A DNA stretch of 64,000 nucleotides from positions 264,345-328,344 of the forward strand of contig NZ_FOOC01000003.1 of NCBI RefSeq assembly GCF_900113085.1, given 5' to 3'. Both the position numbers and the translations under genes were made by a program. Positions 28,201-38,287 of this stretch are shown here, one piece after another (the first letter of the stretch is position 1; every line of letters begins with the position of its first letter). The notes beneath the pieces were generated by a model. The model was not told the origin of the DNA. It ran no database searches and saw nothing but the letters and a program-made list of their open reading frames with translations. The stretch comes from Fontimonas thermophila (lineage in GTDB: Bacteria > Pseudomonadota > Gammaproteobacteria > Nevskiales > Nevskiaceae).

Positions 28201-29628
28201 ATGAGCCCGACACCCTGGCCTTACTACCCCGTGTTCATGCGCCTGCGTGGTGAACGTGTGCTGCTCGTCGGGGGCGGCGAGGTGGCGGTGCGCAAGCTGC
28301 GGCTACTGTTGCGCGCCGGCGCGCGCCCGGCTCTCGTCGCCGCGCAGCTTCACGACGAGGTGCGGCAGCTGTGTGCGGAGGGCGCCGTGCACCATATTGG
28401 TGAGCATTTCACGCCGTTGCAGCTCGCCGGTGCGCGGCTGGTCATCGCGGCGACGTCCGATGCCGAGCTCAACCAGCGTGTCGCCGCCGCGGCCCAGCAG
28501 GCGGGTGTGCCGGTCAACGTGGTCGATGACGCGGCGCTGAGCAGTTTCGTCACACCGTCGGTCGTGGATCGTGCGCCGCTGCTCGTCGCGATCTCCACCG
28601 GCGGCGCGGCGCCGGTGCTGGCGCGGCGTCTGCGCGAGCGGATCGAGGCGTGGCTGCCGACGGGATACGGCCGCCTGGCCGCGTTCATGCATCGCTGGCG
28701 CGAGACGGTGTACACGCGTCTTGATGGGGCGGCCCGACGCGCCCTCTGGGAGCGTTTCCTCGACAGCCGCGCCGTCGAGCGCGTCCTGTCCGGAGATGAG
28801 GCGACTGCCGAGCGGGATTTGCAGCAGATGATCGAGGGCCGGCATCCCGGTGGCGAGGTGTATCTCGTCGGTGCCGGTCCCGGCGATCCGGATCTGCTGA
28901 CGTTCAAGGCGTTGCGGCTGATGCAGCAGTGCGACGTGGTGCTCTACGATCGCCTGATTTCACCGCAGGTGCTGGATCTCGTACGTCGGGACGCGCAGCG
29001 GATTTTCGTCGGCAAGGCGCGTAGCCGGCACAGCCTGCCACAAGAGGAGATCAACGCCGAGCTGGTGCGCCTGGCCAAGGCCGGTTTGCGCGTGCTGCGC
29101 CTCAAAGGCGGTGACCCGTTCATCTTCGGCCGCGGCGGTGAGGAGATCGATACGCTGATGGCGCATGGCATCCCGTTCCAGGTGGTGCCGGGGATTACGG
29201 CGGCGAGTGGTTGTGCTGCTTATGCCGGCATTCCGCTCACCCATCGTGACTATGCGCAGACCTGCATTTTCATCACCGGGCATGCGCGCAAGGATGGGCA
29301 GCTCAATCTGCCCTGGGATCAACTGGCGCGGCGTGGCCAGACCGTGGTCGTTTACATGGGGTTGAGCACACTGCCGCAGATTGCGGCGCGGTTGATCGAG
29401 CATGGTCTGCCGTCGGACTGGCCCGCGGCGATGATCGAGCAAGGCACCTCGCCTGAGCAGCGGGTCGTCGTCGGCACGCTGGGGACGTTACCGCAGGCGG
29501 TGGCTGCGACCGGTTTCTCCGCGGCGAGTTTGTTGATCGTCGGCGAGGTGGTGCGCTTGCGCGAGCGGCTCGCCTGGTACGGCGGCGCCGGCGGCGAGTC
29601 CATCGCGCGGGCGGTAAGCCCTAGCTGA
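28201..29628 (+). CDS. cysG: Siroheme synthase CysG
   Basis: A trifunctional enzyme making siroheme, the cofactor of CysI, from uroporphyrinogen III. The 475-residue protein has an N-terminal precorrin-2 dehydrogenase/ferrochelatase half with the NAD-binding LLVGGGEVAVRK (about 19-30). The C-terminal uroporphyrinogen-III methyltransferase half starts near 215 with VYLVGAGPGDPDLLT and includes LRLKGGDPFIFGRGGEE and the VVPGITAASG segment. ATG 28201 fits the family; the open frame begins 12 codons earlier. Its 3' end lies only 6 bases from the convergent dxs stop. Confidence 0.95.
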   Translation: MSPTPWPYYPVFMRLRGERVLLVGGGEVAVRKLRLLLRAGARPALVAAQLHDEVRQLCAEGAVHHIGEHFTPLQLAGARLVIAATSDAELNQRVAAAAQQAGVPVNVVDDAALSSFVTPSVVDRAPLLVAISTGGAAPVLARRLRERIEAWLPTGYGRLAAFMHRWRETVYTRLDGAARRALWERFLDSRAVERVLSGDEATAERDLQQMIEGRHPGGEVYLVGAGPGDPDLLTFKALRLMQQCDVVLYDRLISPQVLDLVRRDAQRIFVGKARSRHSLPQEEINAELVRLAKAGLRVLRLKGGDPFIFGRGGEEIDTLMAHGIPFQVVPGITAASGCAAYAGIPLTHRDYAQTCIFITGHARKDGQLNLPWDQLARRGQTVVVYMGLSTLPQIAARLIEHGLPSDWPAAMIEQGTSPEQRVVVGTLGTLPQAVAATGFSAASLLIVGEVVRLRERLAWYGGAGGESIARAVSPS

Positions 29629-29634
29629 GGTCTT

Positions 29635-31509
29635 TCAGCCGCGGCGTGCGGTGCTGCGCTCGTCGAGATCGCGGCTGCGCAGGCGCTTGTGGATCGCACG
29701 CTGGATTCCGGCGGTGTCGAGTCCGCATTGGGCCAGCAGTTCCTCGCGCGTACCGTGTTCGACGAAATGATCGGGCAGACCGAGGTTGAGCACCGGCACG
29801 GCATGATGCTGCGCCAGCAGGACTTCATTGACGCCGGAGCCTGCGCCGCCCATGCGCACGTTGTCCTCGATCGTCACCAGCAGATCGTTTTCGTTGGCCA
29901 GTTCGAGGATCAGCTCGGTATCCAGTGGTTTGACGAAGCGCATGTCCGCGACGACGGCGTCGAGGATTTCCGCCGCTTCCAGAGCCGGCTGCACCATCGC
30001 ACCAAAAGCGAGCAGGGCGACGCGCGGACGCCGGCGGCCGTGGGCTTCGCGCAGGATGCGCCCTTTGCCGACCGGCAACGGACGTGCATCCGGATCGCAC
30101 GCGACGCCCGTGCCGCTGCCGCGCGGGTAGCGCACCGCACTGGGCTGGCGTAGCGCAAGACCGGTGGTGAGCATGCGGCGGCATTCGTTCTCGTCCGAGG
30201 GCGCCATGACCACCATGTTCGGGATGCAGCGCAAGTACGACAGGTCGAATGCGCCGTGATGGGTCGCGCCATCGGCGCCCACCAGGCCGCCGCGGTCGAT
30301 GGCGAACAGCACCGGCAGGTTCTGGATCGCCACATCGTGGATCAGCTGGTCGTAGCCGCGCTGGAGGAACGTCGAGTAAATCGCGCAGACCGGCTTGAGG
30401 CCTTCGCAGGCCAATCCGGCGGCGAGGGTGACCGCGTGCTGTTCGGCGATGCCGACGTCGAAATAACGCTGCGGAAAACGTGCGGCGAATTCGACGAGAC
30501 CGGAGCCTTCGCGCATTGCAGGCGTGATCGCGACCACCGTGGGGTCTGCGGCTGCGGCTTCGCACAGCCACTCGCCGAAGATCTGCGTGTAGCTCGGGCG
30601 TGCTGCCGCTTTTTTCTCCGGGAATGCGCCGGTGACCGGGTCGAACTGTGTGACGCCGTGATATTTGATCGGATCGGCCTCGGCGGGATCGAAACCCTTG
30701 CCCTTGACCGTGATCACGTGCAGCAGATGCGGGCCCGGTCGATCCTTGAGCTGCTCGAGTGTCGCCGTCAGCGCGTACAGGTCATGACCGTCGATCGGCC
30801 CGTGGTAACGGAATCCCAGGGTCTCGAACAGCGCACCGGGTGTGTCGAGGTGCATCGCATTGTGTTCTTCGGGTGGACGGGCGTGGTGCGGTGCCGCCAT
30901 GCCGAGCTTCTTGAGCAGCCGGGCGGAGTGATCGCGCAGTGCGCCGACGTTCTCCGAGATCGACATGTCGTTGTCGTTATAGATCACGAGCAGGTCGAGC
31001 TTGAGATGGCCGACATGGTTGAGTGCCTCGAAAGCCATGCCGCCGGTCATGCCGCCGTCGCCGATGATGGCGACGATGCGGCGTTTCTCGTTCTTGATGC
31101 GTGCCGCAGCGGCCATACCCGCGGCGGCGGAGATCGACGTGGAGGAGTGACCTACGCCGAAGGCGTCGTATTCGCTCTCGCTGCGGTGGCAGAACGGCGC
31201 CAGCCCGCCGAGGCGGCGGATCGTTTCCAGGCGCGCGCGGCGCCCGGTGAGCATCTTGTGCGGATAAGCCTGGTGGCCGACGTCCCAGACCAGGCGATCA
31301 TGCGGGGTGTCGAAGCAGCGATGCAGGGCGATCGACAGCTCCACGGTGCCGAGGTTGGCGGCAAAGTGCCCGCCGATGCGGCCCAGTGTCTCGATCAGGT
31401 AGCGCCGCATTTCGACCGCCAACTGCGGCAGCTCCTCTGGAGCGAGCGCGCGCAGATCGCCCGGTGTGTTGACGCGGCCGAGCAGGGCATATCCGGGAAT
31501 GTCGGTCAT
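29635..31509 (-). CDS. dxs: 1-deoxy-D-xylulose-5-phosphate synthase
   Basis: First enzyme of the MEP isoprenoid pathway; it condenses pyruvate and glyceraldehyde 3-phosphate using thiamine diphosphate. The 624-residue protein has the ThDP-binding [16 protein letters not shown] (about 150-165), the catalytic-histidine region [10 protein letters not shown], and the transketolase central and C-terminal domains ([21 protein letters not shown]). Length is normal. It is downstream of ispA and xseB on the same strand, and an internal promoter precedes it. Confidence 0.97.
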   Translation of the reverse strand: MTDIPGYALLGRVNTPGDLRALAPEELPQLAVEMRRYLIETLGRIGGHFAANLGTVELSIALHRCFDTPHDRLVWDVGHQAYPHKMLTGRRARLETIRRLGGLAPFCHRSESEYDAFGVGHSSTSISAAAGMAAAARIKNEKRRIVAIIGDGGMTGGMAFEALNHVGHLKLDLLVIYNDNDMSISENVGALRDHSARLLKKLGMAAPHHARPPEEHNAMHLDTPGALFETLGFRYHGPIDGHDLYALTATLEQLKDRPGPHLLHVITVKGKGFDPAEADPIKYHGVTQFDPVTGAFPEKKAAARPSYTQIFGEWLCEAAAADPTVVAITPAMREGSGLVEFAARFPQRYFDVGIAEQHAVTLAAGLACEGLKPVCAIYSTFLQRGYDQLIHDVAIQNLPVLFAIDRGGLVGADGATHHGAFDLSYLRCIPNMVVMAPSDENECRRMLTTGLALRQPSAVRYPRGSGTGVACDPDARPLPVGKGRILREAHGRRRPRVALLAFGAMVQPALEAAEILDAVVADMRFVKPLDTELILELANENDLLVTIEDNVRMGGAGSGVNEVLLAQHHAVPVLNLGLPDHFVEHGTREELLAQCGLDTAGIQRAIHKRLRSRDLDERSTARRG

Positions 31510-31589
31510 GTGCGTGAGCTGTGCGTGCTGCGCCGAGGCAATGGGAATGGGGTCAAGGCCGGGTGCCAGTGATCCGAAACCAGCCGCCC

Positions 31590-31617
31590 ATTATCGGACA
31601 AGTGCTGCAATGCGCAA
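31590..31617 (-). promoter_or_regulatory. Candidate promoter of dxs
   Basis: Read leftward, TTGCGC (31612-31617) and GATAAT (31590-31595) are separated by 16 bases in the 117-base gap between ispA and dxs. The -10 matches at five of six positions. It would let dxs be expressed independently of xseB-ispA. Confidence 0.5.
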
Positions 31618-31626
31618 AAGCGCCGC

Positions 31627-32520
31627 TCATCGATTGCGGACCTGGATCATCTCGATGAAATCGAGCAGCGGGCGCGCCTGTGCGCCCAGGGGCGTCAAGG
31701 CGGCACGCGCCTGGTCGAACAATTCCTCTGCGCGCGCGCGCGCGGCCGACAGCCCCAGCAGAGCGGGGTAGGTCGATTTGCCATGCGCCTTGTCCTTGCC
31801 CGCGGTTTTGCCCAGGGTTGCCGAAGAGCCTTCGATGTCGAGGATGTCGTCCTGGATCTGGAAGGCCAGACCGATGCATTTGCCGTAGCGGTCGAGCGCA
31901 TCGTGGTGCGCGAGGCCGATGAGCGGGGCGGCCGTGCAGGCCAGGCGCAGGCAGGCGCGGATCAGCGCACCGGTTTTGTGAATGTGTAGCGCCTCCAGCT
32001 CGGCCACGGTCAGATGGCGGTTGTGCGACTGCAGATCGACAGCCTGGCCGCCGACCATGCCGCGTGAGCCTGCTGCCTCGGCCAGAATCTGTACCATGCG
32101 CAGGCGCTGGGCCGCATGCAGGCCATCGCCGTGATCCTGGGACAGCACCGCAAAGGCGAGCGCCTGTAGCCCGTCGCCGACCAGAATCGCCGTCGCCTCG
32201 TCATAGGCCTTGTGGGTGGTCGGGCGGCCGCGGCGCAGATCGTCGTTGTCCATGGCCGGCAGGTCGTCGTGCACCAGAGAGTAGGCATGGATCAATTCGA
32301 CGGCGCACGCCGGCGCATCGAGCACGGCCGGATCGAGTTCCAGCACTTCGCCACACAAATACACCAGCAGTGGGCGCAGGCGCTTGCCGCCGTCGCAGGC
32401 GTAGCGCATCGCCTGGTGCAGCCGAGCCGGGTATTGCTCTTGCGGTGGCAGAAAGCGGTCCAGTGCCGCGGCCAGCCGCTCCCGGTAGGCATCGAGTCGC
32501 GCGGCAAACTCCGTGCTCAC
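31627..32520 (-). CDS. ispA: (2E,6E)-farnesyl diphosphate synthase
   Basis: A trans-prenyltransferase making farnesyl diphosphate from IPP and DMAPP/GPP. The 297-residue protein has the first aspartate-rich motif DDLPAMDNDDLRRG (about 87-100) and the second DDILDIEG (about 226-233). It also has GGKRLRPLLVYL and the KTGALI pair. It begins with GTG, whose last two bases and the next A form the xseB TGA (GTGA overlap), so it is coupled to xseB. The order xseB-ispA-dxs is conserved in gammaproteobacteria. Confidence 0.96.
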   Translation of the reverse strand: MSTEFAARLDAYRERLAAALDRFLPPQEQYPARLHQAMRYACDGGKRLRPLLVYLCGEVLELDPAVLDAPACAVELIHAYSLVHDDLPAMDNDDLRRGRPTTHKAYDEATAILVGDGLQALAFAVLSQDHGDGLHAAQRLRMVQILAEAAGSRGMVGGQAVDLQSHNRHLTVAELEALHIHKTGALIRACLRLACTAAPLIGLAHHDALDRYGKCIGLAFQIQDDILDIEGSSATLGKTAGKDKAHGKSTYPALLGLSAARARAEELFDQARAALTPLGAQARPLLDFIEMIQVRNR

Positions 32521-32762
32521 GGTTCATCGTCCTGGGCGGTGGATTCATCGAGCAGGTTGTGCACGCGCAGCTCGGCGGTGGCGAGCGCGCTGCGGCATTG
32601 ACGCGCGAGTTCGACGCCGCGCTCGAACAGTGCGAGTGCTTCGTCGAGACGCAGCTCGCCGCGTTCGAGGCGTTGGACGATGCCCTCGAGTTCCTTGATG
32701 GCCTCTTCGAAACGGCTCACCGCATCATCGCCGTCGGCGGCAGGATCGGGGGGGCGCGTCAT
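32517..32762 (-). CDS. xseB: Exodeoxyribonuclease VII small subunit
   Basis: Small subunit of exonuclease VII. The 81-residue, acidic, mostly helical protein contains the family core FEEAIKELEGIVQRLERGELRLDEALALFERGVELA (residues about 16-50), split here across the two predicted helices. ATG 32762 gives normal length. An open frame extends 19 codons further into the promoter region and is rejected. It is the first gene of xseB-ispA-dxs. Confidence 0.94.
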   Translation of the reverse strand: MTRPPDPAADGDDAVSRFEEAIKELEGIVQRLERGELRLDEALALFERGVELARQCRSALATAELRVHNLLDESTAQDDEP

Positions 32763-32911
32763 GTCCGGTCTCGGATGTGATAATGTCGATATTTGTAAAG
32801 CCGATATTGCGGATTGCAAACAGATATCCGCAATGCATTTTTCCAGTGTAGCCCGGTTGCTCCGTTTGCGTGCATCGGCTAGTGTCCGCCGGCTTTTTCC
32901 CTCCCGATCAC
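32763..32911. promoter_or_regulatory. Divergent xseB/parE control region with 9-base inverted repeat
   Basis: This AT-rich 149-base interval separates the xseB operon from parE. It has a perfect inverted repeat, ATTGCGGAT (32806-32814) with ATCCGCAAT (32826-32834), spaced by 11 bases. Leftward, TTGCAA (32814-32819) and TACAAA (32792-32797) are 16 bases apart and could be the xseB promoter, so the repeat would overlap its -35. CGATATT also occurs twice (32787 and 32802 regions). The right arm is followed by GCATTTTT, but no rightward gene precedes it, so an operator is likelier than a terminator. Confidence 0.5.
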
Positions 32912-34810
32912 ATGGCTACCACGACTCAGTACAGCGCCGAAGCGATCGAGGTCCTGCAGGGCCTGGACCCGGTGCGCAAGCGCCCGGGTATGTACACCGA
33001 CACCACGCGCCCCAACCATCTCGCCCAGGAGGTCATCGACAATGCGGTTGACGAGGCGCTCGCCGGCTATTGTCGCAGCATCGCGGTGATCCTCCACGAA
33101 GACGGTTCGCTGGAAGTCGCTGACGACGGGCGCGGCATGCCCGTGGACGTGCATCCGCAACATAAGCTCACTGGCGTGGAGCTGATCCTCACCAAGCTTC
33201 ATTCCGGCGCCAAGTTCTCGAACAAGATGTACCAGTATTCCGGCGGCTTGCACGGGGTCGGAGTGTCGGTCGTCAACGCCCTGTCGAGCCGGCTTGAGGT
33301 GCGTGTCTTCCGTGGCGGCCAGGAGCATCACATCGAGTTTCGCAACGGCGAGCGCAGCTCCCCGCTCAAGGTCGTCGGCACCGTCGCCAAGAACCGTACG
33401 GGGACGACGGTGCGGTTCTGGCCCGATCCCCAGTACTTCGATTCGCCGAAGTTCTCGGTCGTGCGGCTCAAGCAGGTATTGCGTGCCAAGGCCGTGCTAT
33501 GCCCCAACCTCAAAGTGACCCTCGACGACCGCCTCAACGGTGAGCAGTGGGTCTGGCAGTACGAGAATGGTTTGCCGGATTACCTGCGCGATACGCTCGG
33601 TGATGCCGAGATGTTGCCGGCTGAACCTTTCGTCGGTCATTTCAAGGGCAGCCGCGAGGAGGCCGAGTGGGCGCTGGCGTGGATCGACGGAGAAAACCAG
33701 GTCGAGCCGACCGCCGAAAGCTATGTCAACCTGATTCCAACCCCGCAGGGCGGCACCCATGTCAACGGTCTGCGTACCGGTCTGACCGAAGCGATCCGCG
33801 AGTTCTGCGAGTTCCGCAACCTGCTGCCGCGTGGGCTCAAGCTCACGCCCGAGGATGTCTGGGCCGGCTGCGCCTATGTGCTGTCGGTGAAGATGCACGA
33901 TCCGCAGTTCGCCGGGCAAACCAAGGAGCGACTGTCCTCGCGCGAGACCGCGGCTTTCGTTTCCGGTGTCGTCCACGATGCGTTCAGCCTCTGGCTCAAT
34001 CAGCATCCCGAACAGGGCGAGCAGATCGCGCAGCGGGTGATCGCCAACGCCAGCGCGCGCCTCAAGCAGGCCAAGGCCGTCGTGCGCAAAAAGGTCACCA
34101 GCGGTCCGGCGCTACCGGGCAAGCTCGCCGACTGTGTGTCCAGTGATCCGGCCCAGACCGAGCTGTTCTTGGTGGAAGGCGACTCCGCCGGCGGTAGCGC
34201 CAAGCAGGCGCGCGACCGCGAGTTCCAGGCCGTGATGCCCTTGCGCGGCAAGATTCTCAATACCTGGGAGGTCGATCCGGGCGAGGCACTGGCTTCTCAG
34301 GAAATCCACGACATCTCGGTGGCGATCGGCGTCGATCCGGGCGGCAGCGACATCAGCGGTTTGCGCTACGGCAAGATCTGCATCCTGGCCGATGCCGATT
34401 CCGACGGATTGCACATCGCCACGCTGCTATGTGCCTTGTTCTTGCGGCACTACCGCCCGCTGGTCGAGGGCGGGCACATCTACATCGCCATGCCGCCACT
34501 GTTTCGCATCGACGCAGGCAAGCAGGTGTTCTACGCGCTCGACGAAGCCGAGAAACAAGGCGTGCTCGACCGGCTTGCCGCCGAAGGTCATTGCGCCAAG
34601 ATCAGCGTCACCCGCTTCAAGGGCCTGGGCGAGATGAACCCGCTGCAGTTGCGCGAGACGACGATGGCGCCGGATACGCGCCGCCTGGTACAGCTGACAC
34701 TGGACGACGCCAGGACCACCGATGAGCTGATGAACCTTTTGCTCGGCAAAAAGAACGCCGCCGACCGCCGGGAATGGCTGGAGCGGATGGGCGACAAGGC
34801 CGATGTGTGA
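32912..34810 (+). CDS. parE: DNA topoisomerase IV subunit B
   Basis: ATPase subunit of topoisomerase IV, which decatenates daughter chromosomes. The 632-residue protein has the GHKL ATP site (DNAVDEALAGY about 40-50, DDGRGMPVDVH about 70-80, GGLHGVGVSVVNALS about 110-124). The TOPRIM part holds LFLVEGDSAGGSAKQARDR, PLRGKILNTWE and the metal-binding LADADSDGLHI. ParE rather than GyrB is indicated by length and the parC partner. ATG 32912 (MATTTQYS) is the family-like start; the frame is open 14 codons earlier. Confidence 0.95.
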   Translation: MATTTQYSAEAIEVLQGLDPVRKRPGMYTDTTRPNHLAQEVIDNAVDEALAGYCRSIAVILHEDGSLEVADDGRGMPVDVHPQHKLTGVELILTKLHSGAKFSNKMYQYSGGLHGVGVSVVNALSSRLEVRVFRGGQEHHIEFRNGERSSPLKVVGTVAKNRTGTTVRFWPDPQYFDSPKFSVVRLKQVLRAKAVLCPNLKVTLDDRLNGEQWVWQYENGLPDYLRDTLGDAEMLPAEPFVGHFKGSREEAEWALAWIDGENQVEPTAESYVNLIPTPQGGTHVNGLRTGLTEAIREFCEFRNLLPRGLKLTPEDVWAGCAYVLSVKMHDPQFAGQTKERLSSRETAAFVSGVVHDAFSLWLNQHPEQGEQIAQRVIANASARLKQAKAVVRKKVTSGPALPGKLADCVSSDPAQTELFLVEGDSAGGSAKQARDREFQAVMPLRGKILNTWEVDPGEALASQEIHDISVAIGVDPGGSDISGLRYGKICILADADSDGLHIATLLCALFLRHYRPLVEGGHIYIAMPPLFRIDAGKQVFYALDEAEKQGVLDRLAAEGHCAKISVTRFKGLGEMNPLQLRETTMAPDTRRLVQLTLDDARTTDELMNLLLGKKNAADRREWLERMGDKADV

Positions 34811-34865
34811 GGACACGATGCGACGCAGGCCGTGCGCGGACCATGCGCGCCTGGTCGCAGGCGAT

Positions 34866-34905
34866 GGCCGGTGCCGGCATGCCCTGAACCGGCATTGCCC
34901 CGGCC
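34866..34905 (+). other. Nested GC-rich hairpin between parE and parC
   Basis: In the 115-base parE-parC gap, GGCCGG and TGCCGG (34866-34877) pair with CCGGCA (34889-34894) and CCGGCC (34900-34905), giving a two-part stem. Only three T residues follow, so it is at best a weak terminator or an attenuator between the two subunit genes. A GGAG precedes the parC ATG. Confidence 0.4.
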
Positions 34906-34925
34906 TTTGACGGAGAAACCCAGCG

Positions 34926-37160
34926 ATGCAAGCACCGGATACTGAAAAACTGCCTTTGCGGGTCTTCGCAGAGAAAGCGTATCTCGATTACTCCATGTAT
35001 GTAGTGCTGGACCGCGCCCTGCCGCATATCGCGGACGGATTGAAGCCGGTACAGCGCCGCATCATTTACGCGATGAGCGAGCTGGGTCTGTCGGCGCAGG
35101 CCAAGCCGAAGAAGTCGGCGCGTACCGTCGGTGATGTCATCGGCAAGTTCCACCCGCACGGGGATGCGGCGTGCTACGAGGCCATGGTGACGATGGCGCA
35201 GCCATTCAATTACCGGCATCCGCTGATCGACGGGCAGGGCAACTGGGGTTCGCCGGACGATCCCAAGTCGTTCGCGGCGATGCGCTACACCGAATCGCGG
35301 CTGACACCTTATGCGGCAACGCTGCTCTCCGAGCTCGATCAGGGCACGGTGGATTGGGTACCGAACTTCGATGGCACACTGCAGGAGCCGCGGCTGCTGC
35401 CGGCGCGTCTGCCGAACATTCTGGTCAATGGCACCACCGGCATTGCCGTCGGCATGGCCACCGACATTCCGCCACACAACATCCGCGAGCTGGTCGCAGC
35501 CTGTCTGCATCTGCTCAAGCATCCGAACGCGCACGTCGAGACGCTCTGCGAATTCGTTCCCGCGCCGGATTTCCCGACTGCCTGTGAGATCGTGTCCGAA
35601 CCGCACGAATTGCTGAAGCTGTATCAGACGGGCAGCGGCCAGGTCCGCGCACGCGCGCGCTGGGAACGCGACGAGGAGGGCAACATCATCGTCACGCATC
35701 TGCCTTACCAAGTATCCCCGGCCAGGGTGCTGGAGCAGATCGCCGAGCAGATGCGTGCCAAGAAGTTGCCACTGGTCGAGGATCTGCGTGACGAGTCGGA
35801 CCACGAGAATCCAACACGCCTGGTCATCGTTCCGCGCTCGAACCGTGTCGACTGCGATCAGTTGATGGCGCATCTGTTTGCGACCACCGATCTCGAAAAG
35901 AGCTACCGCGTCAATCTCAATGTGATCGGCCTGGATGGCCGGCCCAAGGTGAAGAACCTCAAGGAGATACTCTCCGAGTGGCTGGACTACCGCTTTGCGA
36001 CGGTGACCCGGCGGCTCAATCATCGCCTGGGCAAAGTCAATGAGCGTCTGCACCTGCTCGAGGGCCTGCTGATCGCTTATCTCAACATCGACGAGGTGAT
36101 CCGCATCATCCGCTACGAGGATGACCCCAAAGCGAGCTTGATGCGCACCTTCGCGTTGACCGAGATCCAGGCCGACTACATCCTCGATCTGAAGCTGCGC
36201 CATTTGCAGAAAATCGAGGAGATGAAAATCAAGGGCGAGCAAGAGGCACTCGCATCCGAGCGTGCACGCCTGGAAGAGTTGCTCGGTGACGACGACAAGC
36301 TCAGGAAACTGATCGGCGAAGAGCTCAAGGAGGATGCGAAGAAATACGGCGACGAGCGGCGCTGCCCGATCCATGCCCGGCCGCCGGCCCAGGCCCTGGA
36401 AGCTGCCGACATCCTGCCGGCCGAGCCGGTGACCGTGGTGCTGTCCAAGGCAGGCTGGATTCGTGCCGGCAAGGGGCACGATCTGGATCCGCTGGGTCTT
36501 TCGTACAAGGCCGGCGATGAATATCTCTGCCACGTGCAGGGCAAGACCAACCAGTTGCTCGTGCTGATCGACCACAAGGGCCGCTGTTACACACTCAATC
36601 CGCGCGAGCTGCCATCGGCCCGTTCCCAGGGTGAGCCGGTGACCACGCGCCTGGATCTGCAGGATGGCGGCCGTATCGTCGGCATGATGATGGGCGAACC
36701 CAACGACCGCTACGTGCTCGGCAGCGACGAGGGGTATGGCTTCATCGCGCGTCTGGGCGAGCTGGAATCGAACAAGCGCACCGGCAAGGCCGTCGTCAAT
36801 GTCGGCGAACGTGCCGGTGTACTGCCGCCGGCGCGCGTCACCGATCCAGCCCAGGATCGCTATGCGCTCGCCACCGCGGAAGGCCGTCTGCTGGTGTTCC
36901 CCCTTGCCGAGCTGCCCGAGCTCGCCAAGGGCAAGGGCAACAAACTCGTCGCACTCAAGGGCGAGGACCGCATCCTCGCGGTGACCGTGCTGCCGCCGGC
37001 CGCGAGCCTGGAGCTGGTCTGCGGCAAGCGCACGCTCACCCTCAAACCCTCCGACCTGCAGCATTACACCGGCTCGCGGGCGAGCCGGGGCAGTCATCTG
37101 CCGCGCGGTTTCCAGCGCGTGGATCGCATGCACGCCGTGCTCGCCGGCACGGCGTCATGA
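34926..37160 (+). CDS. parC: DNA topoisomerase IV subunit A
   Basis: DNA-cleaving subunit of topoisomerase IV. The 744-residue protein starts with [25 protein letters not shown]. It has the quinolone region [13 protein letters not shown] near 75-87 and the catalytic tyrosine in AMRYTESRL (about Tyr 121). The C-terminal beta-pinwheel domain lies at about 490-744. Residue 81 is Ala (GCG at 35166) where E. coli ParC has Ser80, while the glutamate matching Glu84 is kept. Length is typical. It lies downstream of parE, separated by a hairpin. Confidence 0.96.
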   Translation: MQAPDTEKLPLRVFAEKAYLDYSMYVVLDRALPHIADGLKPVQRRIIYAMSELGLSAQAKPKKSARTVGDVIGKFHPHGDAACYEAMVTMAQPFNYRHPLIDGQGNWGSPDDPKSFAAMRYTESRLTPYAATLLSELDQGTVDWVPNFDGTLQEPRLLPARLPNILVNGTTGIAVGMATDIPPHNIRELVAACLHLLKHPNAHVETLCEFVPAPDFPTACEIVSEPHELLKLYQTGSGQVRARARWERDEEGNIIVTHLPYQVSPARVLEQIAEQMRAKKLPLVEDLRDESDHENPTRLVIVPRSNRVDCDQLMAHLFATTDLEKSYRVNLNVIGLDGRPKVKNLKEILSEWLDYRFATVTRRLNHRLGKVNERLHLLEGLLIAYLNIDEVIRIIRYEDDPKASLMRTFALTEIQADYILDLKLRHLQKIEEMKIKGEQEALASERARLEELLGDDDKLRKLIGEELKEDAKKYGDERRCPIHARPPAQALEAADILPAEPVTVVLSKAGWIRAGKGHDLDPLGLSYKAGDEYLCHVQGKTNQLLVLIDHKGRCYTLNPRELPSARSQGEPVTTRLDLQDGGRIVGMMMGEPNDRYVLGSDEGYGFIARLGELESNKRTGKAVVNVGERAGVLPPARVTDPAQDRYALATAEGRLLVFPLAELPELAKGKGNKLVALKGEDRILAVTVLPPAASLELVCGKRTLTLKPSDLQHYTGSRASRGSHLPRGFQRVDRMHAVLAGTAS

Positions 37161-37179
37161 AACGGTCGTGAAACCGGCT

Positions 37180-37207
37180 CTTGAATTTGTGGTCCAAGCC
37201 CGCACAT
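37180..37207 (+). promoter_or_regulatory. Candidate heat-shock (sigma-32) promoter of htpX
   Basis: CTTGAAT (37180-37186), 12 bases, then CCCGCACAT (37199-37207) closely resembles the sigma-32 pattern CTTGAA-N-CCCCATNT. It lies 47 bases before the htpX ATG. Heat-shock control of htpX is known in E. coli, which makes the match sensible, but it is a match by eye. Confidence 0.45.
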
Positions 37208-37253
37208 CGGCGCTATCCGTCCCTACCATCGATCCATCGATAGTTCGTTCGCC

Positions 37254-38120
37254 ATGAAACGTATCGCCCTGTTTCTGCTGACCAATGTCGCGGTTCTGGT
37301 CGTGCTCTCCGTGGTCGCCAGCCTGCTCGGCGTCGATCGTTACCTGACCCAGCAGGGGTTGAACCTCGAGGCCTTGCTGATCTTCAGCGCCATTTTCGGT
37401 ATGGGCGGCTCGTTCATCTCGCTGGCCATGTCCAAATGGATGGCCAAGCGCGCCACCGGTGCCGTGGTCATCACCCAGCCACGGAACTCGGCGGAGATGT
37501 GGCTGCTGCAGACGGTCGAACGGCAGGCGCGTGCCGCCGGCATCGGCATGCCCGAGGTGGCGATTTATGACGCACCGGAGCCCAATGCCTTTGCGACCGG
37601 CATGAACAAGGATCATGCGCTGGTCGCCGTGTCCACCGGATTGCTGCGCAGCATGAGTCAGGACGAGGTCGAGGCGGTACTCGGACACGAGGTCAGCCAC
37701 ATCGCCAATGGCGACATGGTTACGCTGGCGTTGATCCAGGGCGTGCTCAATACCTTTGTGATGTTCCTGTCTCGCGTTGTCGGCTATGTCATCGACCGTG
37801 CCGTGTTCAAGAACGACCGCGGCGTCGGCGCCGGCTACCACTTGACGGTGATCGTCCTGCAAATCGTGTTCGGCATCCTGGCCTCGATGATCGTCGCCTG
37901 GTTCTCGCGCCAGCGGGAGTTCCGTGCCGACGCCGGCGGTGCGCATCTGGCCGGCAAGCGCAAGATGATCGCGGCACTGGAGCGGCTCAAGAGCGCCCAC
38001 GGCCAGTCCACGCTGCCTGAAAACATGACCGCCTTCGGCATCACCGGCGGCCGGTTCGCGCAGCTGTTCGCCTCCCACCCGCCGCTGGAAGCGCGCATCG
38101 CCGCCTTGCAGGCGGCCTGA
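37254..38120 (+). CDS. htpX: Membrane zinc metalloprotease HtpX
   Basis: A stress-induced inner-membrane M48 protease that helps remove damaged membrane proteins. The 288-residue protein has two N-terminal helices (about 5-25 and 35-55) and the zinc motif HEVSH at residues 145-149. Two more helices lie near 160-215, and the third ligand is in [12 protein letters not shown] (about 222-233). Length and motifs match HtpX. Tandem ATCGAT sites lie about 20 bases before the start. Confidence 0.96.
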   Translation: MKRIALFLLTNVAVLVVLSVVASLLGVDRYLTQQGLNLEALLIFSAIFGMGGSFISLAMSKWMAKRATGAVVITQPRNSAEMWLLQTVERQARAAGIGMPEVAIYDAPEPNAFATGMNKDHALVAVSTGLLRSMSQDEVEAVLGHEVSHIANGDMVTLALIQGVLNTFVMFLSRVVGYVIDRAVFKNDRGVGAGYHLTVIVLQIVFGILASMIVAWFSRQREFRADAGGAHLAGKRKMIAALERLKSAHGQSTLPENMTAFGITGGRFAQLFASHPPLEARIAALQAA

Positions 38121-38287
38121 ATCGGCTGCTATGCCTCGCCGCGGTTGTATCGATTCCCAGGTACTGTGTCGCGGCATGGTGGATCACGGCGGATTCGCGG
38201 TGGAGGGCAGGCCTGTTATTGGCGATTGAGGGTGTGCTGAGTAGCCGCTTCGGCGGCGGTTCAGGATCACGCAGCTAGGATGGCCGC
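38121..38287. other. Intergenic region htpX to DUF1800 gene
   Basis: This 167-base stretch has no gene I can support. The frame leading into the downstream DUF1800 gene is closed by TAG at 38276. Just before it the frame reads SRFGGGSGSRS, which faintly recalls the NRFGxGAR start of DUF1800 proteins, but the intervening family sequence is absent. Confidence 0.4.

Noticed and set aside
34617..37133. 838-codon open frame antisense to parC
   Set aside because: It is the complement of a confirmed topoisomerase gene in high-GC DNA. Its translation shows no domain and has a biased low-complexity composition.
38121..38287. Frameshifted N-terminus of the DUF1800 gene
   Set aside because: No reading frame holds recognisable family sequence apart from a few residues resembling the start motif.
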